In this document: positions 54,142 through 64,000 of the stretch, piece by piece | How positions within the stretch are numbered: position 1 is the stretch's first letter | How the letters are laid out: each line of letters starts with the position of its first letter | Position numbers and translations under genes: made by a program | Source of the DNA: Serratia plymuthica NBRC 102599 | GTDB taxonomy: Bacteria; Pseudomonadota; Gammaproteobacteria; Enterobacterales; Enterobacteriaceae | Length of the DNA: 64,000 nucleotides | Assembly: GCF_001590925.1 (NCBI RefSeq) | Contig: NZ_BCTU01000012.1 | Location: 62,001 to 126,000, forward strand | Direction: 5' to 3' | The notes under the pieces: model-generated | The model's input: only the letters and a program-made list of their open reading frames with translations | The model's database searches: none | What the model was told of the DNA's origin: nothing

Positions 54142-55461
54142 TTAACCGAACAGGTAGCGGTTCATCAGGTTCTCAAGCTGTTCCTGACGGCCGCTGGCGT
54201 GCTGCGGCGCCAGTGCATGTTGTTCAGCGTACTGCGCCAGGGCTTCCAGCGACAGTTTGCCCTGCAAAATTTGCTGGCCCAGCTCACCGTTCCAGCCGGC
54301 GTAACGTCGGGCGACCTGCTGAGGAAGCTGGCCGTCGGCGGTCATCCTGGCCGCCACTTTCAGCGCCAGCGCCATCGTGTCCATCGCACCGATATGGCCG
54401 TAGAACAGATCGTATTTGTCGGTGCTTTGGCGGCGGACCTTGGCGTCGAAGTTCAGGCCACCGGTGGTGAACCCGCCGGCCTTGAGGATTTCGAACATCA
54501 CCAGGGCGTTCTCCTCCACGCTGTTGGGGAACTGGTCGGTATCCCAGCCCAGCTGCGGATCGCCGCGGTTGGCGTCGACCGAGCCGAAGATACCGAGCGC
54601 GATGGCGGTGGCGATTTCATGGTGGAAGGAGTGCCCGGCCAGGGTGGCGTGGTTGGCCTCGATATTGACCTTGATCTCCTTCTCCAGCCCGAACTGCTTC
54701 AGGAAGCCGTACACCGTGGCGACGTCGTAGTCGTACTGGTGCTTGGTGGGTTCCTGCGGTTTGGGTTCGATCAGCAGCGTGCCCTGGAAACCGGTTTTGT
54801 GTTTGTGCTCCACCACCATTTGCATAAAGCGGCCAATCTGCTCGCGCTCCTGGCGCAGATCGGTATTCAGCAGGGTTTCGTAACCTTCGCGCCCGCCCCA
54901 CAGCACGTAGTTCTCGCCGCCCAGTCGATGAGTGGCGTTCATGGCGGTGAATACCTGCGTGGCCGCCCAACTGAACACTTCCGGATCCGGGTTGGTGGCC
55001 GCGCCTGCGCCGTAGCGCGGATGGGTAAAGCAGTTGGCGGTGCCCCACAACAGCTTCACGCCGCTGCTTTGCTGTTTTTCCGCCAGCACGTCGGTCATCA
55101 CCGCAAAGTTATTCAGATACTCTTTCAACGAAGCGCCTTCCGGCGACACGTCGACGTCGTGGAAGCAATAGTAAGGCACGTTCAGCTTGTGGAAGAATTC
55201 GAACGCCACGTCGGCCTTGCGTTTTGCCAGCGCCAGCGCATCGCCCGGTTGCTGCCAGGGCCGATCAAAGGCGCCGACGCCGAACATGTCCGCGCCGTTC
55301 CAGCAGAAGGTGTGCCAGTAACAGGCGGCGAAGCGCAGGTGATCGGCCATACGTTTGCCGAGCACCAACTCATCGGGATTATAGTGGCGGAAAGCCAGCG
55401 GGTTATTGCTGTCGGGGCCTTCGTAGCGAACTTGCTCAAGCTGATCAAAATAGGATTGCAT
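54142..55461 (-). CDS. xylA: Xylose isomerase
   Basis: 439-residue enzyme (E. coli 440) isomerising D-xylose to D-xylulose. Motifs: [12 protein letters not shown]-type loop ([13 protein letters not shown], catalytic His), [16 protein letters not shown] (metal Glu and Lys), and [34 protein letters not shown] metal ligands. The start [15 protein letters not shown] at 55461 is set by homology. First gene of xylAB, divergent from xylFGH. Confidence 0.97.
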   Translation of the reverse strand: MQSYFDQLEQVRYEGPDSNNPLAFRHYNPDELVLGKRMADHLRFAACYWHTFCWNGADMFGVGAFDRPWQQPGDALALAKRKADVAFEFFHKLNVPYYCFHDVDVSPEGASLKEYLNNFAVMTDVLAEKQQSSGVKLLWGTANCFTHPRYGAGAATNPDPEVFSWAATQVFTAMNATHRLGGENYVLWGGREGYETLLNTDLRQEREQIGRFMQMVVEHKHKTGFQGTLLIEPKPQEPTKHQYDYDVATVYGFLKQFGLEKEIKVNIEANHATLAGHSFHHEIATAIALGIFGSVDANRGDPQLGWDTDQFPNSVEENALVMFEILKAGGFTTGGLNFDAKVRRQSTDKYDLFYGHIGAMDTMALALKVAARMTADGQLPQQVARRYAGWNGELGQQILQGKLSLEALAQYAEQHALAPQHASGRQEQLENLMNRYLFG

Positions 55462-55805
55462 TTTCGACTCCTGGGTAGCGATGCCCGGTTTACGGGATGC
55501 ATTTATCTTCGGAGTTAGAACCCTGTGGCTCAATTACGTTATTTCACTCTTAAATTCACAGAATTATTAAATGTGCGGTAGATCTCATAATAGGGCGTTT
55601 AAGCGCGTTTCATTTGAATTTTATGGTGCGCGAAGGTTTTTTTCAGGGGGAAAGCATGACCGCCATCATAAAAATAACATTAAACCAAAAAACATAATTC
55701 GCCGGTAAAAATCTGTAATTGCCGAACAGTAAATAACCGACAACAATCCTTAACCAGTTCGTTTCAATTATTGCCCTTACACATTAAATAACAAAGGTAT
55801 ATAAG
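55462..55805. promoter_or_regulatory. Divergent xylA / xylF control region
   Basis: 344 bp, AT-rich, with no gene. Near 55530-55555 the minus strand reads GTGAAATAACGTAATTGAG, resembling the XylR-activated xylA promoter element of E. coli. A CRP-like site TGTGCGGTAGATCTCA is at 55572-55587 (8 of 10 half-site positions). Sites by eye only. Confidence 0.6.
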
Positions 55806-56801
55806 ATGAAATTAAAACCCCTGTTCCTTTCGGTCTGCGCGCTGCTGGCGCTGGCCAGCCAACCGGCCCTGAGCAAAGAAATCAAAATCGGCATGGCGAT
55901 CGACGATCTGCGTCTGGAGCGCTGGCAAAAGGACCGCGACATTTTCGTCAGCAAAGCCAAAACATTGGGGGCGGACGTCTTCGTTCAATCGGCCAACGGC
56001 AATGAAGAAACCCAGATGGCGCAGATAGAAAACATGATCAACCGCGGCGTCGACGTGTTGGTGATCATTCCCTATAACGGCCAGGTGCTGAGCAACGTCA
56101 TCAGCGAGGCCAAGCGGGAAGGCATTAAGGTATTGGCCTACGATCGCATGATCAATAACGCCGATATCGATTTCTATATCTCCTTCGATAACGAAAAGGT
56201 CGGTGAACTGCAGGCGCAAAGCCTGGTGCAGCGGGTGCCGCAGGGGAATTATTTCCTGATGGGCGGTTCACCGGTGGATAACAACGCCAAACTGTTCCGT
56301 CAGGGCCAGATGAAGGTGCTGCAACCCTTGATCGACAGCGGGAAAATCAAGGTGGTGGGCGATCAGTGGGTTGATGGCTGGCTGCCGGAAAACGCATTGA
56401 AAATCATGGAAAATGCGCTGACCGCCAACAGCAATCATATCGACGCCGTGGTGGCCTCCAACGACGCGACCGCCGGCGGGGCGATCCAGGCGCTGGCCGC
56501 ACAGGGGTTGGCGGGCAAGGTGGCCATTACCGGCCAGGACGCCGATCTGGCAGCGGTGAAGCGCATCATGGCCGGTACCCAGACCATGACGGTCTACAAG
56601 CCGATCAGCAAGCTGGCCGATGAGGCGGCGAGCATTGCTGTGCAACTGGGCAAAGGCGAAAAACCCAAATCCAACGCGACCCTGAATAACGGCGTCAAAC
56701 CGGTGCCGGCCTGGTTATTGACGCCGATCCCGGTGGATAAATCGAATATCGACAGCACTATTATTGCCGACGGTTTCCATAAAAAAGCCGATCTTAATTA
56801 A
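55806..56801 (+). CDS. xylF: D-xylose ABC transporter, periplasmic binding protein
   Basis: 331 residues (E. coli 330). Signal peptide ([23 protein letters not shown]) and a type I periplasmic binding fold with sugar-binding segments [37 protein letters not shown] and [19 protein letters not shown]. Delivers D-xylose to XylGH. Confidence 0.96.
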   Translation: MKLKPLFLSVCALLALASQPALSKEIKIGMAIDDLRLERWQKDRDIFVSKAKTLGADVFVQSANGNEETQMAQIENMINRGVDVLVIIPYNGQVLSNVISEAKREGIKVLAYDRMINNADIDFYISFDNEKVGELQAQSLVQRVPQGNYFLMGGSPVDNNAKLFRQGQMKVLQPLIDSGKIKVVGDQWVDGWLPENALKIMENALTANSNHIDAVVASNDATAGGAIQALAAQGLAGKVAITGQDADLAAVKRIMAGTQTMTVYKPISKLADEAASIAVQLGKGEKPKSNATLNNGVKPVPAWLLTPIPVDKSNIDSTIIADGFHKKADLN

Positions 56802-56830
56802 TACCGATATCCGGTGACGTGGAGGGAATA

Positions 56831-58372
56831 ATGCCCTGCCTATTGGAAATGAAAAATATCACCATGCAATTCGGCGCAGTTAAGGCCGTGGATAATGTCA
56901 GCCTGCAACTGGAGGCCGGCCAGGTATTATCGTTATGCGGTGAAAACGGGTCGGGAAAATCCACGCTGATGAAAGTGCTGTGCGGAATATATCCGCACGG
57001 CAGTTATCAGGGCGATATTTATTTTTCCGACGATGTGTTAGCGGCAAAAAATATCCGCGACACCGAGAAAAAAGGCATTGCCATCATTCATCAGGAACTG
57101 GCGCTGGTGAAACAGATGACGGTGCTGGAAAACATGTTTCTCGGCAACGAACAGTGTCGCCGTGGCGTGATGGATTACGACGCCATGTACCTGCGCTGCC
57201 GGCGCATGCTGGCGCAGGTCAAGCTGGAGGTGGATCCCAATACCCGCGTCGGCGAGTTGGGGTTGGGGCAGCAGCAACTGGTGGAGATCGCCAAGGCGCT
57301 CAACAAGCAGGTACGGCTGCTGGTGCTGGATGAACCGACGGCGTCGCTGACCGAAAGCGAAACCGCCACGCTGTTGGCGATCATTCAGGATCTGCGCGAT
57401 CACGGCATCGCCTGCATTTACATTTCGCACAAGCTGAACGAGGTGAAAGCGATCTCGGATCTGATCTGCGTGATCCGAGACGGCAAGCATATCGGCACGC
57501 GGCCGGCGGCCGAGATGAGCGAAAAAGACATTATCGCCATGATGGTGGGGCGCGAACTGACCGAGCTGTACCCGCAGCAGGAACATGCGATCGGCGACGT
57601 GATTTTGCAGGTGGATAACCTGACCGCCTGGCACCCGGTGAACCGCCACGTCCGCCGGGTGGATGAGGTGTCGTTCAGCCTGCGGCGCGGCGAAATTCTT
57701 GGCGTCGCCGGGTTGGTCGGCTCCGGCCGTACCGAGACCATGCAGTGCCTGTTCGGCGTTTATGCCGGCCGCTGGCAGGGCAGCATCCGCATTAACGGCC
57801 AGCCGACCGTTATCGATAATTGCCGACAGGCGATGCGCCACGGCATCGCCATGGTGCCGGAAGACCGCAAGCGCGACGGCATTGTGCCGGTGATGGGCGT
57901 CGGGGCGAATATGACGCTGGCGGCGCTGAGCGATTTCAGTGGCGCATTGACGGTGATCGACGACGCGCAGGAGCAGGCGACCATTCGCCAGTCGCTGGCG
58001 CAGCTGAAGGTGAAAACGTCGTCACCCGAGCTGGCGATCGCCAGGCTGAGCGGCGGTAACCAGCAGAAGGCGATTTTGGCCAAATGCCTGCTGCTGAAGC
58101 CGAAAATCCTCATTCTTGATGAGCCGACCCGCGGTATCGATATCGGCGCAAAACAGGAAATCTATAAATTAATCAATCAGCTGGTACAGCAAGGTATCGC
58201 GGTGATCGTGGTGTCTTCGGAACTGCCGGAAGTGCTGGGCCTCAGTGACCGCGTGTTGGTGATGCATCAGGGGCGTATCAAGGCGTCGCTGGAGAACCGG
58301 GGTTTGACCCAGGAACAGGTGATGGAAGCCGCATTGAGGAGTGAAACAGATGTCGAAAAGCACGCAGTCTGA
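56831..58372 (+). CDS. xylG: D-xylose ABC transporter, ATP-binding protein
   Basis: 513 residues, as in E. coli: two fused ABC domains. Walker A of the first is [14 protein letters not shown]; its signature [15 protein letters not shown] and Walker [12 protein letters not shown] follow. The second domain has a degenerate Walker A ([12 protein letters not shown]), signature [14 protein letters not shown] and [12 protein letters not shown]. The start at 56831 follows GGAGGG. Overlaps xylH by 23 bp. Confidence 0.96.
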   Translation: MPCLLEMKNITMQFGAVKAVDNVSLQLEAGQVLSLCGENGSGKSTLMKVLCGIYPHGSYQGDIYFSDDVLAAKNIRDTEKKGIAIIHQELALVKQMTVLENMFLGNEQCRRGVMDYDAMYLRCRRMLAQVKLEVDPNTRVGELGLGQQQLVEIAKALNKQVRLLVLDEPTASLTESETATLLAIIQDLRDHGIACIYISHKLNEVKAISDLICVIRDGKHIGTRPAAEMSEKDIIAMMVGRELTELYPQQEHAIGDVILQVDNLTAWHPVNRHVRRVDEVSFSLRRGEILGVAGLVGSGRTETMQCLFGVYAGRWQGSIRINGQPTVIDNCRQAMRHGIAMVPEDRKRDGIVPVMGVGANMTLAALSDFSGALTVIDDAQEQATIRQSLAQLKVKTSSPELAIARLSGGNQQKAILAKCLLLKPKILILDEPTRGIDIGAKQEIYKLINQLVQQGIAVIVVSSELPEVLGLSDRVLVMHQGRIKASLENRGLTQEQVMEAALRSETDVEKHAV

Positions 58373-59534
58373 CGCGATAGTGCAGGAAATCGCCGAGAAA
58401 AAGCCCATCCTGAAGCTGAAATCCATCAATTTTCAGGTGCTGGTGATGCTGGCGGCGATCGCCGTCATTATGCTGTTCTTTACCTTTACCACCGAGGGCG
58501 CCTATCTCAGCGCGCGCAATGTCTCCAACCTGCTGCGCCAGACGGCGATTACCGGCATTTTGGCGGTGGGCATGGTGTTCGTGATTATTTCGGCGGAGAT
58601 CGACTTGTCGGTCGGTTCGATGATGGGGCTACTGGGCGGGGCGGCGGCGATTTTTGACGTCTGGCTCGGCTGGCCCCTGCCGCTGACTATTGTGGTGACG
58701 CTGCTGGCCGGCCTGTTGCTGGGGGCCTGGAACGGCTGGTGGGTGGCGTACCGCAAGGTGCCGTCGTTTATCGTCACGCTGGCGGGCATGCTGGCCTTTC
58801 GCGGCATTCTGATCGGTATCACCAACGGCACCACGGTCGCGCCGACCAGCGGCGCCATGTCGCAGATCGGCCAAAGCTATCTGCCGAGCGGTTTGGGTTT
58901 TGGCATCGGCGCCGTCGGGTTGATGCTGTTCGTTGCCTGGCAATGGCGGCGACGCAGCCGACGTGCGCAGCTCGGGCTGCCGGTGGCCGCCGCGACCGGC
59001 GACGTGACCCGGCAAAGCCTTCTGGCGGTGGTGGTGCTGGGGGCCATTTATCTGCTCAATGATTACCGCGGCGTACCTACGCCGGTACTGATCCTCACCG
59101 CGCTGATGCTGGCGGGGATATTTATGGCTACCCGCACCGCTTTTGGCCGCCGGATTTATGCCATTGGCGGCAATATCGACGCCGCGCGCCTGTCGGGGGT
59201 CAATGTCGAACGCACCAAGCTGGCGGTGTTCGCCATCAATGGCTTGATGGTGGCGATTGCCGGGCTGATCCTCAGTTCGCGGCTGGGCGCCGGCTCGCCG
59301 TCGGCGGGCAATATCGCCGAGCTGGATGCCATCGCCGCCTGCGTGATTGGCGGCACCAGCCTGGCCGGCGGCATCGGCAGCGTAGCCGGCGCGGTGATGG
59401 GGGCGTTTATCATGGCGTCGCTGGATAACGGCATGAGCATGCTGGACGTGCCGACCTTCTGGCAGTACATCGTCAAGGGCGCGATCCTGCTGCTGGCGGT
59501 GTGGATGGACTCTGCCACCAAGCGCCGGGCATAA
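58350..59534 (+). CDS. xylH: D-xylose ABC transporter, permease
   Basis: 394-residue inner-membrane permease (E. coli 393) with about ten hydrophobic helices and the sugar-permease signature [16 protein letters not shown] and [19 protein letters not shown]. Begins inside xylG at ATG 58350. Completes the xylose importer. Confidence 0.96.
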   Translation: MSKSTQSDAIVQEIAEKKPILKLKSINFQVLVMLAAIAVIMLFFTFTTEGAYLSARNVSNLLRQTAITGILAVGMVFVIISAEIDLSVGSMMGLLGGAAAIFDVWLGWPLPLTIVVTLLAGLLLGAWNGWWVAYRKVPSFIVTLAGMLAFRGILIGITNGTTVAPTSGAMSQIGQSYLPSGLGFGIGAVGLMLFVAWQWRRRSRRAQLGLPVAAATGDVTRQSLLAVVVLGAIYLLNDYRGVPTPVLILTALMLAGIFMATRTAFGRRIYAIGGNIDAARLSGVNVERTKLAVFAINGLMVAIAGLILSSRLGAGSPSAGNIAELDAIAACVIGGTSLAGGIGSVAGAVMGAFIMASLDNGMSMLDVPTFWQYIVKGAILLLAVWMDSATKRRA

Positions 59535-59572
59535 GAATCGCGCTTGAGCTCACAGTTATGAGTTGACGTCTG

Positions 59573-59609
59573 CTGCTCTCGCAGAGGGTTATGTTATCCC
59601 AGAGAGCAG
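59573..59609 (+). terminator. Hairpin between xylH and xylR
   Basis: CTGCTCTC (59573-59580) and GAGAGCAG (59602-59609) followed by TTTATTTAT, suggesting partial termination of xylFGH so that xylR is expressed at a lower level or from its own promoter. Confidence 0.6.
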
Positions 59610-59630
59610 TTTATTTATCGGGGATGCCGC

Positions 59631-60809
59631 ATGTTCGCGAAGCGCTTTCGCATTACGTTACTGTTCAACGCCAATAAAGTGTATGACCGCCAGGTGGTCG
59701 AGGGCGTCGGCGAGTATTTACAGGCTTCACAGTGTGACTGGGACATCTTTATCGAAGAGGATTTTCGCTGCCGTATCGACAACATCAAGGACTGGCTGGG
59801 TGATGGGGTGATCGCCGATTACGACGATCGCGAGATTGAGCGGTTGCTGCATAACGTCAATGTGCCGATCGTCGGCGTTGGCGGCTCCTATCACTGTGAA
59901 GAGGACTACCCGCCGGTGCACTATATCGCCACCGATAATCAGGCGCTGGTGGAGGCGGCGTTTATGCACCTGAAGGAGAAGGGGATCAATCGCTTTGCCT
60001 TTTACGGCCTGCCGGCGGAAGGCGGCAAACGCTGGGCGCAGGAGCGCGAACAGGCTTTCCGCCAGCGGGTGGCGGCGGAGCAATATCAGGGCGTGGTGTA
60101 TCAGGGCATGGCTACCGCGCCGGAGAACTGGCAGTACGCGCAGAACCGGCTGGCGGATTGGGTGCAGACCCTGCCGCAGCAGACCGGCATCATCGCCGTG
60201 ACCGACGCGCGGGCGCGCCATTTGCTGCAGGTGTGCGAGCACCTGGATATCGCGGTGCCGGAGAAACTCTGCGTGATCGGCATCGATAACGAAGAGCTGA
60301 CGCGCTACCTGTCGCGGGTGGCGCTGTCGTCGGTGGCGCAGGGCACTCGCCAGATGGGTTACCGCGCCGCCAAACTGCTGCATCAGTTGCTGGACCACCG
60401 CGAACTGCCGCTGCAACGTATCCTGGTGCCGCCGGTGAAGGTGATTGAACGCCGCTCCACCGATTTCCGCTCGCTGCGCGATCCGGCGGTGATTCAGGCC
60501 ATGCATTACATCCGTCATCACGCCTGCAAGGGCATCAAGGTTGAGCAGGTGCTGGATGCGGTCGGCATGTCGCGTTCCAACCTGGAAAAACGCTTCCGGG
60601 ACGAGACCGGCGAAACCATCCACCATATGATCCATCAGGAAAAGCTGGAGCGCGCCCGTAATCTGCTGACGGCGACCTCGCTGACCATCAACGAGATCTC
60701 CCAGATGTGCGGCTACCCGTCGCTGCAATATTTCTATTCGGTATTCAAAAAAGGCTATGACGCAACGCCCAAAGAGTACCGCGAACGCCACGGTGAAACC
60801 GGGTATTAG
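59631..60809 (+). CDS. xylR: Xylose operon regulator XylR (AraC family)
   Basis: 392 residues, same as E. coli XylR. N-terminal LacI-like periplasmic-binding ligand domain (ITLLFNANKVYDRQVVEGVGEY; VPIVGVGGSYH; VIGIDNEELTRYLSRVALSS) senses D-xylose, and the C-terminal AraC domain has two helix-turn-helices (IKVEQVLDAVGMSRSNLEKRF; TINEISQMCGYPSLQYFYSVF). It activates xylAB and xylFGHR. Confidence 0.96.
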   Translation: MFAKRFRITLLFNANKVYDRQVVEGVGEYLQASQCDWDIFIEEDFRCRIDNIKDWLGDGVIADYDDREIERLLHNVNVPIVGVGGSYHCEEDYPPVHYIATDNQALVEAAFMHLKEKGINRFAFYGLPAEGGKRWAQEREQAFRQRVAAEQYQGVVYQGMATAPENWQYAQNRLADWVQTLPQQTGIIAVTDARARHLLQVCEHLDIAVPEKLCVIGIDNEELTRYLSRVALSSVAQGTRQMGYRAAKLLHQLLDHRELPLQRILVPPVKVIERRSTDFRSLRDPAVIQAMHYIRHHACKGIKVEQVLDAVGMSRSNLEKRFRDETGETIHHMIHQEKLERARNLLTATSLTINEISQMCGYPSLQYFYSVFKKGYDATPKEYRERHGETGY

Positions 60810-60818
60810 TTGCCTTTT

Positions 60819-60857
60819 TGTAGCCTTAAAGGCTACATTCGTAGCCAATAAAGCTAC
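60819..60857. promoter_or_regulatory. Tandem palindromic operators before the HTH-MNT/HEPN pair
   Basis: TGTAGCCTTAAAGGCTACA (60819-60837; 7-bp perfect arms) and GTAGCCAATAAAGCTAC (60841-60857; 5-bp arms) have centres 21 bp apart, about two helical turns, and end 13 bp before the start codon. They are likely autoregulatory sites for the winged-helix domain. Confidence 0.65.
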
Positions 60858-60870
60858 ATAAAGAGGCGTT

Positions 60871-61491
60871 ATGTCCCATCCTCTGCTCGACATCCTGTTC
60901 AGCGAATATCGGCGAAAAGTGCTAAGCCTGCTGCTAACTCAGCCGGAGCAAGCGTTTCATGTGCGTGAAATTGCGCGCCGGACCGCAACTCAGGCCGGCA
61001 CTCTGCATAAAGAGTTGAATAAACTGGCGCAGGGCGGCATTTTGCTCAGGCAGCAACAGGGGAATCAAATTTGTTACAGGGCTAATCCCGATTGCCTGAT
61101 TTTTACTGAGCTGGCGGCCGTTTTCCGCAAAACTTCCGGGATTGTCGGGTGTTTGCAACAGGCCTTGTCCGGGCTCGACGCCGAGCTTGAGTTGGCCTTT
61201 GTTTTTGGCTCAATCGCCAGTGGTAAAGCTAATGCAGACAGCGACATAGATGTTTTGATCGTCGGCGATGTGCCTTTCACGGAGATTATCAACACTTTTT
61301 ATCCGCTACAGGAGACGCTGGGCAGGGAAATTAACCCTAAGTTGTACTCTTCAGCAGAATGGCGGTTGGCTTTGGCTGAGGGTTCTGCGTTTATTCAGGA
61401 CATTATGAATAAACCGCAATTATGGATTTTGGGAGACAAGGATGACATTGGACAATTTGGTCGGCATCGGCCTGGAGGCGATACCGCCTGA
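60871..61491 (+). CDS. Winged-helix plus minimal nucleotidyltransferase (MNT) protein
   Basis: 206-residue fusion: N-terminal ArsR-like winged helix (LLTQPEQAFHVREIARRTAT, QAGTLHKELNKLAQGGILLR, QQQGNQICYRANPDC) and a C-terminal MNT nucleotidyltransferase domain with the active-site motif FVFGSIASGKANADSDIDVL (GS-x-DxD). It overlaps the following HEPN-type gene by 50 bp. In the best-known MNT-HEPN pairs the MNT protein is the antitoxin that adenylylates and inactivates the HEPN RNase (HepT); here the winged helix also implies transcriptional autoregulation. Function as a toxin-antitoxin is inference. Confidence 0.85.
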   Translation: MSHPLLDILFSEYRRKVLSLLLTQPEQAFHVREIARRTATQAGTLHKELNKLAQGGILLRQQQGNQICYRANPDCLIFTELAAVFRKTSGIVGCLQQALSGLDAELELAFVFGSIASGKANADSDIDVLIVGDVPFTEIINTFYPLQETLGREINPKLYSSAEWRLALAEGSAFIQDIMNKPQLWILGDKDDIGQFGRHRPGGDTA

Positions 61492-61882
61492 TTCGGGCGC
61501 TATTAGAAAATTACTCTCCGCCGCTGCACGTAATAGGCGGGATGCCAGTATTACGCAGCTCAGCAATGAAAGCCGTTTTGACACGGCGTATAAAGCGGTC
61601 ATGCAAATGGCCAATGCGGCTTTGCAGGCGCAAGGCTTTCGGACGTTGACCAGTAAACCAGGCCATCACCAGATTGTGATTCAATCATTGCCGCTTACGG
61701 TGGGGATCCCCCGTGAAACCATGATTTGTCTGGATACTTTGCGAAAACAACGCAACATTGCGGATTATTCAGGTGATTTGGTCACAGATGCGGCGGTGCA
61801 GGCTTGTCTGGAACAGGCCGAGGCATTATGGCTGGCGGTCAATGACTGGCTTCGACTCAAACATCCCCAGCTTTTGGAATAA
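61442..61882 (+). CDS. HEPN-like partner of the MNT protein
   Basis: 146-residue helical protein of the HEPN-like family that accompanies HTH-MNT proteins (DTAYKAVMQMANAALQAQGF; GHHQIVIQSLPLTVG; TLRKQRNIADYSGD). The R-x4-6-H type motif of HEPN RNases appears here as RNIADY, with Asp where a catalytic His would be, so RNase activity is uncertain. Starts at ATG 61442 after AGACAAGG, within the MNT gene. Confidence 0.8.
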   Translation: MTLDNLVGIGLEAIPPDSGAIRKLLSAAARNRRDASITQLSNESRFDTAYKAVMQMANAALQAQGFRTLTSKPGHHQIVIQSLPLTVGIPRETMICLDTLRKQRNIADYSGDLVTDAAVQACLEQAEALWLAVNDWLRLKHPQLLE

Positions 61883-61888
61883 TGTCCC

Positions 61889-62743
61889 TCAAACCAACCC
61901 GCAGAACGCCCTTAGCCGCTCGGCCAGCGCCGGGGTGGCGGCGGGTGCGCTGTCGCGGTAGTAAAGCGCCAGCTCGAAGCTGCCGACCGGCGGTAACCCT
62001 TCGGCGATGCCCAGCACCCGGTGGCTCGGTAACCGGCAGCCGGCCGGCAACAGGGTGACGCCCAACCCGGCGGCGGAGGCGGCGGTGAGTGCCGCCAGGC
62101 TGGCGCTGCTGTAGCCGATGCGCCAGCGTTTGCCGAGGTTATCCAACGCCTGACACAGCTCCTCGCGGTACAGGCCATTGAGCGGAAACACCGCCAACGG
62201 CACCGGGGATTGTTCGATCGCCGGAAAGGCCAGGCTGTCGAGCCACAGCAGCGGTTCCGGCCTGGCGGCGCGCGGCTGCTGGCTGCGGCGCTGCTTGACC
62301 AGGATCAGGTCCAGCTCTTCACGGGCGTAGGCGCTGTGCAGATCGGCGCTCAGACCGCTGGCGACATCGAGGCGCAAGTGTGGGTGCGCACGGCTGAATT
62401 CCGCCAGCAGCTCGGTGGTCGGCACCGCGAAATCCTCCGGCATCCCCAGCCGCAATACCCCGTCGCGCCAGATGCCGGTCAGCGCGTCGTGCGCTTCTTC
62501 ATTCAACGCGATAATCCGCCGCGCATAGCTCAATAGCTTGACGCCCTCTTCGGTCAGCAACACCTGATGGGATGAACGTTCAAACAGTGGCTTGCCGAGC
62601 ATCTCCTCCAGCCGCCTTACCTGCTGGCTGACGGTCGATTGCGACAGGAACACCCGATCCGCGGCGCGGGTGAAACTGCCGCTGTCGCAGACCGCGACAA
62701 AGCTGAGCAATAACTGCGGATTGAACATCGGGTAACGATTCAT
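61889..62743 (-). CDS. LysR-family transcriptional regulator
   Basis: 284 residues: N-terminal winged helix (LLLSFVAVCDSGSFTRAADR, VFLSQSTVSQQVRRLEEMLG) and a LysR substrate-binding domain. Start at 62743 (MNRYPMFNPQ) by homology; an alternative ATG lies five codons later. Divergent from the CynX/NimT-type transporter gene, which it probably regulates. Converges with the HEPN-like gene. Confidence 0.88.
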   Translation of the reverse strand: MNRYPMFNPQLLLSFVAVCDSGSFTRAADRVFLSQSTVSQQVRRLEEMLGKPLFERSSHQVLLTEEGVKLLSYARRIIALNEEAHDALTGIWRDGVLRLGMPEDFAVPTTELLAEFSRAHPHLRLDVASGLSADLHSAYAREELDLILVKQRRSQQPRAARPEPLLWLDSLAFPAIEQSPVPLAVFPLNGLYREELCQALDNLGKRWRIGYSSASLAALTAASAAGLGVTLLPAGCRLPSHRVLGIAEGLPPVGSFELALYYRDSAPAATPALAERLRAFCGLV

Positions 62744-62869
62744 TTTCCCACTGCCGGCTATTTTATTATTTAATTTCCCAATACTAGCGGCGATGCCTAC
62801 AGTAACGCAACGCTGTGGCGCACAGGCTGTGACGCTGCACTCTTCATCCCGCAAGACCAGGATTATGCC

Positions 62870-64000
62870 GTGTTAAATCATTCCGTTTCCCCCGCCACCC
62901 CGCGCCACGGGTTTACCCCGCTGCTGTGGGCGCTGGTGCTGATTGGCCTGAATATGCGGCCCTTGTTGACCTCTGTCGGCCCGCTGCTGCCGACGCTGCG
63001 GCAGGCCACCGGGCTGAGCTTTGGCGGCGCTGCGCTGCTGACCACTTTGCCGGTGCTGATGATGGGGCTGATGGCGCTGGCGGGTGGGGTGATCAACCGC
63101 CTGTTCAGCGAACGGACCAGCGTGGTGCTGAGCCTGCTGGCGATCGGCCTCGGTGCCGCCTGGCGCGAACTGGCTCCGGGCAGCACGCAACTGATGCTGA
63201 GCGCGGTGCTGGGTGGGCTGGGGATTGGGGTGATTCAGGCGGTGATGCCCGGCATTATCAAGCATCACTTTCTCAGGCAGATGGCGTTGGTGGCCGGGCT
63301 GTGGTCGGCGGCGCTGATGGGTGGCGGCGGGCTGGGGGCGGCAATAACGCCGTGGCTGATGAGCGCCGGGCATGACTGGCACAGTGCGTTGGCCTGGTGG
63401 GCCGCACCGGCGCTGGTGGCGTTGATCGCCTGGTGGCCGGTCAGCCGTGGGCTGGCTCGCCTTGCGCCATCCGGCGCTACTGCCGGTCCAAACCTGTTGT
63501 TTAGCCGCCGCGCCTGGTTGCTGGGCGCTTATTTTGGTTTGATCAACGGCGGTTATACCAGCCTGATCGCCTGGCTGCCGCCGTATTACATGCAACTTGG
63601 CTGGCAGCCGCAGGCCAGCGGGACGCTGCTGGCGCTGATGACCTTCGGCCAGGTGATTGGCGCGCTGTTGCTGCCGGCGGTGGCGCGGGCGCAGGATCGT
63701 CGGCCGCTGTTATGGTTGGCGCTGGCGCTGCAACTGATCGGTTTTATCGGCCTGATTTACCTGCCGCAGACGCTGCCGTGGCTGTGGGTACTGATCGCCG
63801 GCCTGGGGCTGGGCGGCGCCTTTCCGCTGTGCCTGGTGCTGGCGCTCGATCATATCCCGCACCCGGCGGCGGCAGGGCGGTTAGTGGCGTTTATGCAGGG
63901 CATCGGTTTTCTGTTGGCGGGGGTGACGCCGTATCTTTCCGGCCTGCTGCGCGACTACAGCGGCGGCTTTACGCTGGACTGGCAAATCCATGCGCTGCTG
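62870..64000 (+). CDS. CynX/NimT-family MFS transporter, partial
   Basis: 377 codons from a GTG at 62870; the gene continues past the window end. It has about eleven hydrophobic helices so far and the CynX/NimT-type start (WALVLIGLNMRPLLTSVGPL), with LLGAYFGLINGGYTSLIAWL in the middle. CynX exports cyanate and NimT 2-nitroimidazole; the substrate here is unknown. An ATG at 62865 is immediately followed by a stop in its own frame, so the GTG start is chosen. Confidence 0.82.
   Translation, partial: MLNHSVSPATPRHGFTPLLWALVLIGLNMRPLLTSVGPLLPTLRQATGLSFGGAALLTTLPVLMMGLMALAGGVINRLFSERTSVVLSLLAIGLGAAWRELAPGSTQLMLSAVLGGLGIGVIQAVMPGIIKHHFLRQMALVAGLWSAALMGGGGLGAAITPWLMSAGHDWHSALAWWAAPALVALIAWWPVSRGLARLAPSGATAGPNLLFSRRAWLLGAYFGLINGGYTSLIAWLPPYYMQLGWQPQASGTLLALMTFGQVIGALLLPAVARAQDRRPLLWLALALQLIGFIGLIYLPQTLPWLWVLIAGLGLGGAFPLCLVLALDHIPHPAAAGRLVAFMQGIGFLLAGVTPYLSGLLRDYSGGFTLDWQIHALL

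Noticed and set aside
1-64000. tRNA genes, in particular tRNA-Sec (selC), and rRNA
   Set aside because: No cloverleaf or rRNA-like segment was recognised by eye; a covariance-model scan would be needed to exclude them.

Overview
The window looks like chromosomal DNA of an enterobacterium close to Serratia marcescens. This is an inference from GC-rich, Enterobacterales-like genes, Escherichia coli-like local gene orders (tag-yiaC, glyQS, mtlADR-yibL, fdoGHI-fdhE, yibF-selAB, xylAB/xylFGH-xylR), ERIC repeats, and Serratia-type accessory genes. No rRNA, tRNA or CRISPR array was recognised.

Layout. Positions 1-14.5 kb hold the end of a yidE-like transporter, avtA, periplasmic amylase malS, an RHH/RelE-type toxin-antitoxin pair, a 2-ketogluconate operon (ptxS, kguE, kguK, kguT, ghrB), lipoprotein yiaD, acetyltransferase yiaC with tag, and a GDSL autotransporter esterase. 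From 14.5 to 16.2 kb is an AT-rich island with a solo LuxR-type regulator, followed by an ACS-type MFS transporter. From 17.8 to 29.1 kb come glyQS, a Fic-like gene remnant, lipoprotein yiaF, the mannitol operon mtlADR with four CRP-like sites upstream, a LysE exporter divergent from a MocR regulator, and yibL. From 29.1 to 34.3 kb come a methyltransferase, a MOSC protein, a chemoreceptor, sodA and fdhD.

From 34.4 to 44.7 kb is a selenoprotein block: formate dehydrogenase-O (fdoGHI, with an in-frame UGA and a SECIS hairpin), fdhE, a DcrB-like lipoprotein, yibF, and the selenocysteine insertion genes selA and selB. The substrate enzyme and two of its four Sec factors therefore lie within 10 kb. 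Two inverted ERIC elements (one inside the 3' end of selB, with a ~67-bp insertion) bracket an orphan antitoxin-like gene and mdfA. Next come wecH and a cluster of a GlxA-type AraC regulator, an isochorismatase-like hydrolase and a Tat-exported cytosine-deaminase-like amidohydrolase.

From 50.8 to 52.55 kb is an apparently intact IS200/IS605 element with divergent tnpA and tnpB. It is followed by the xylose regulon (xylBA divergent from xylFGH, then xylR), an HTH-MNT/HEPN two-gene module with a tandem-palindrome leader, and a LysR regulator divergent from a CynX/NimT-type MFS transporter that runs off the window. The most interesting non-routine signals are the HTH-MNT/HEPN pair, the TnpB element, the solo LuxR island, the 59-bp palindromic repeats inside the kgu operon, and the exported deaminase cluster.
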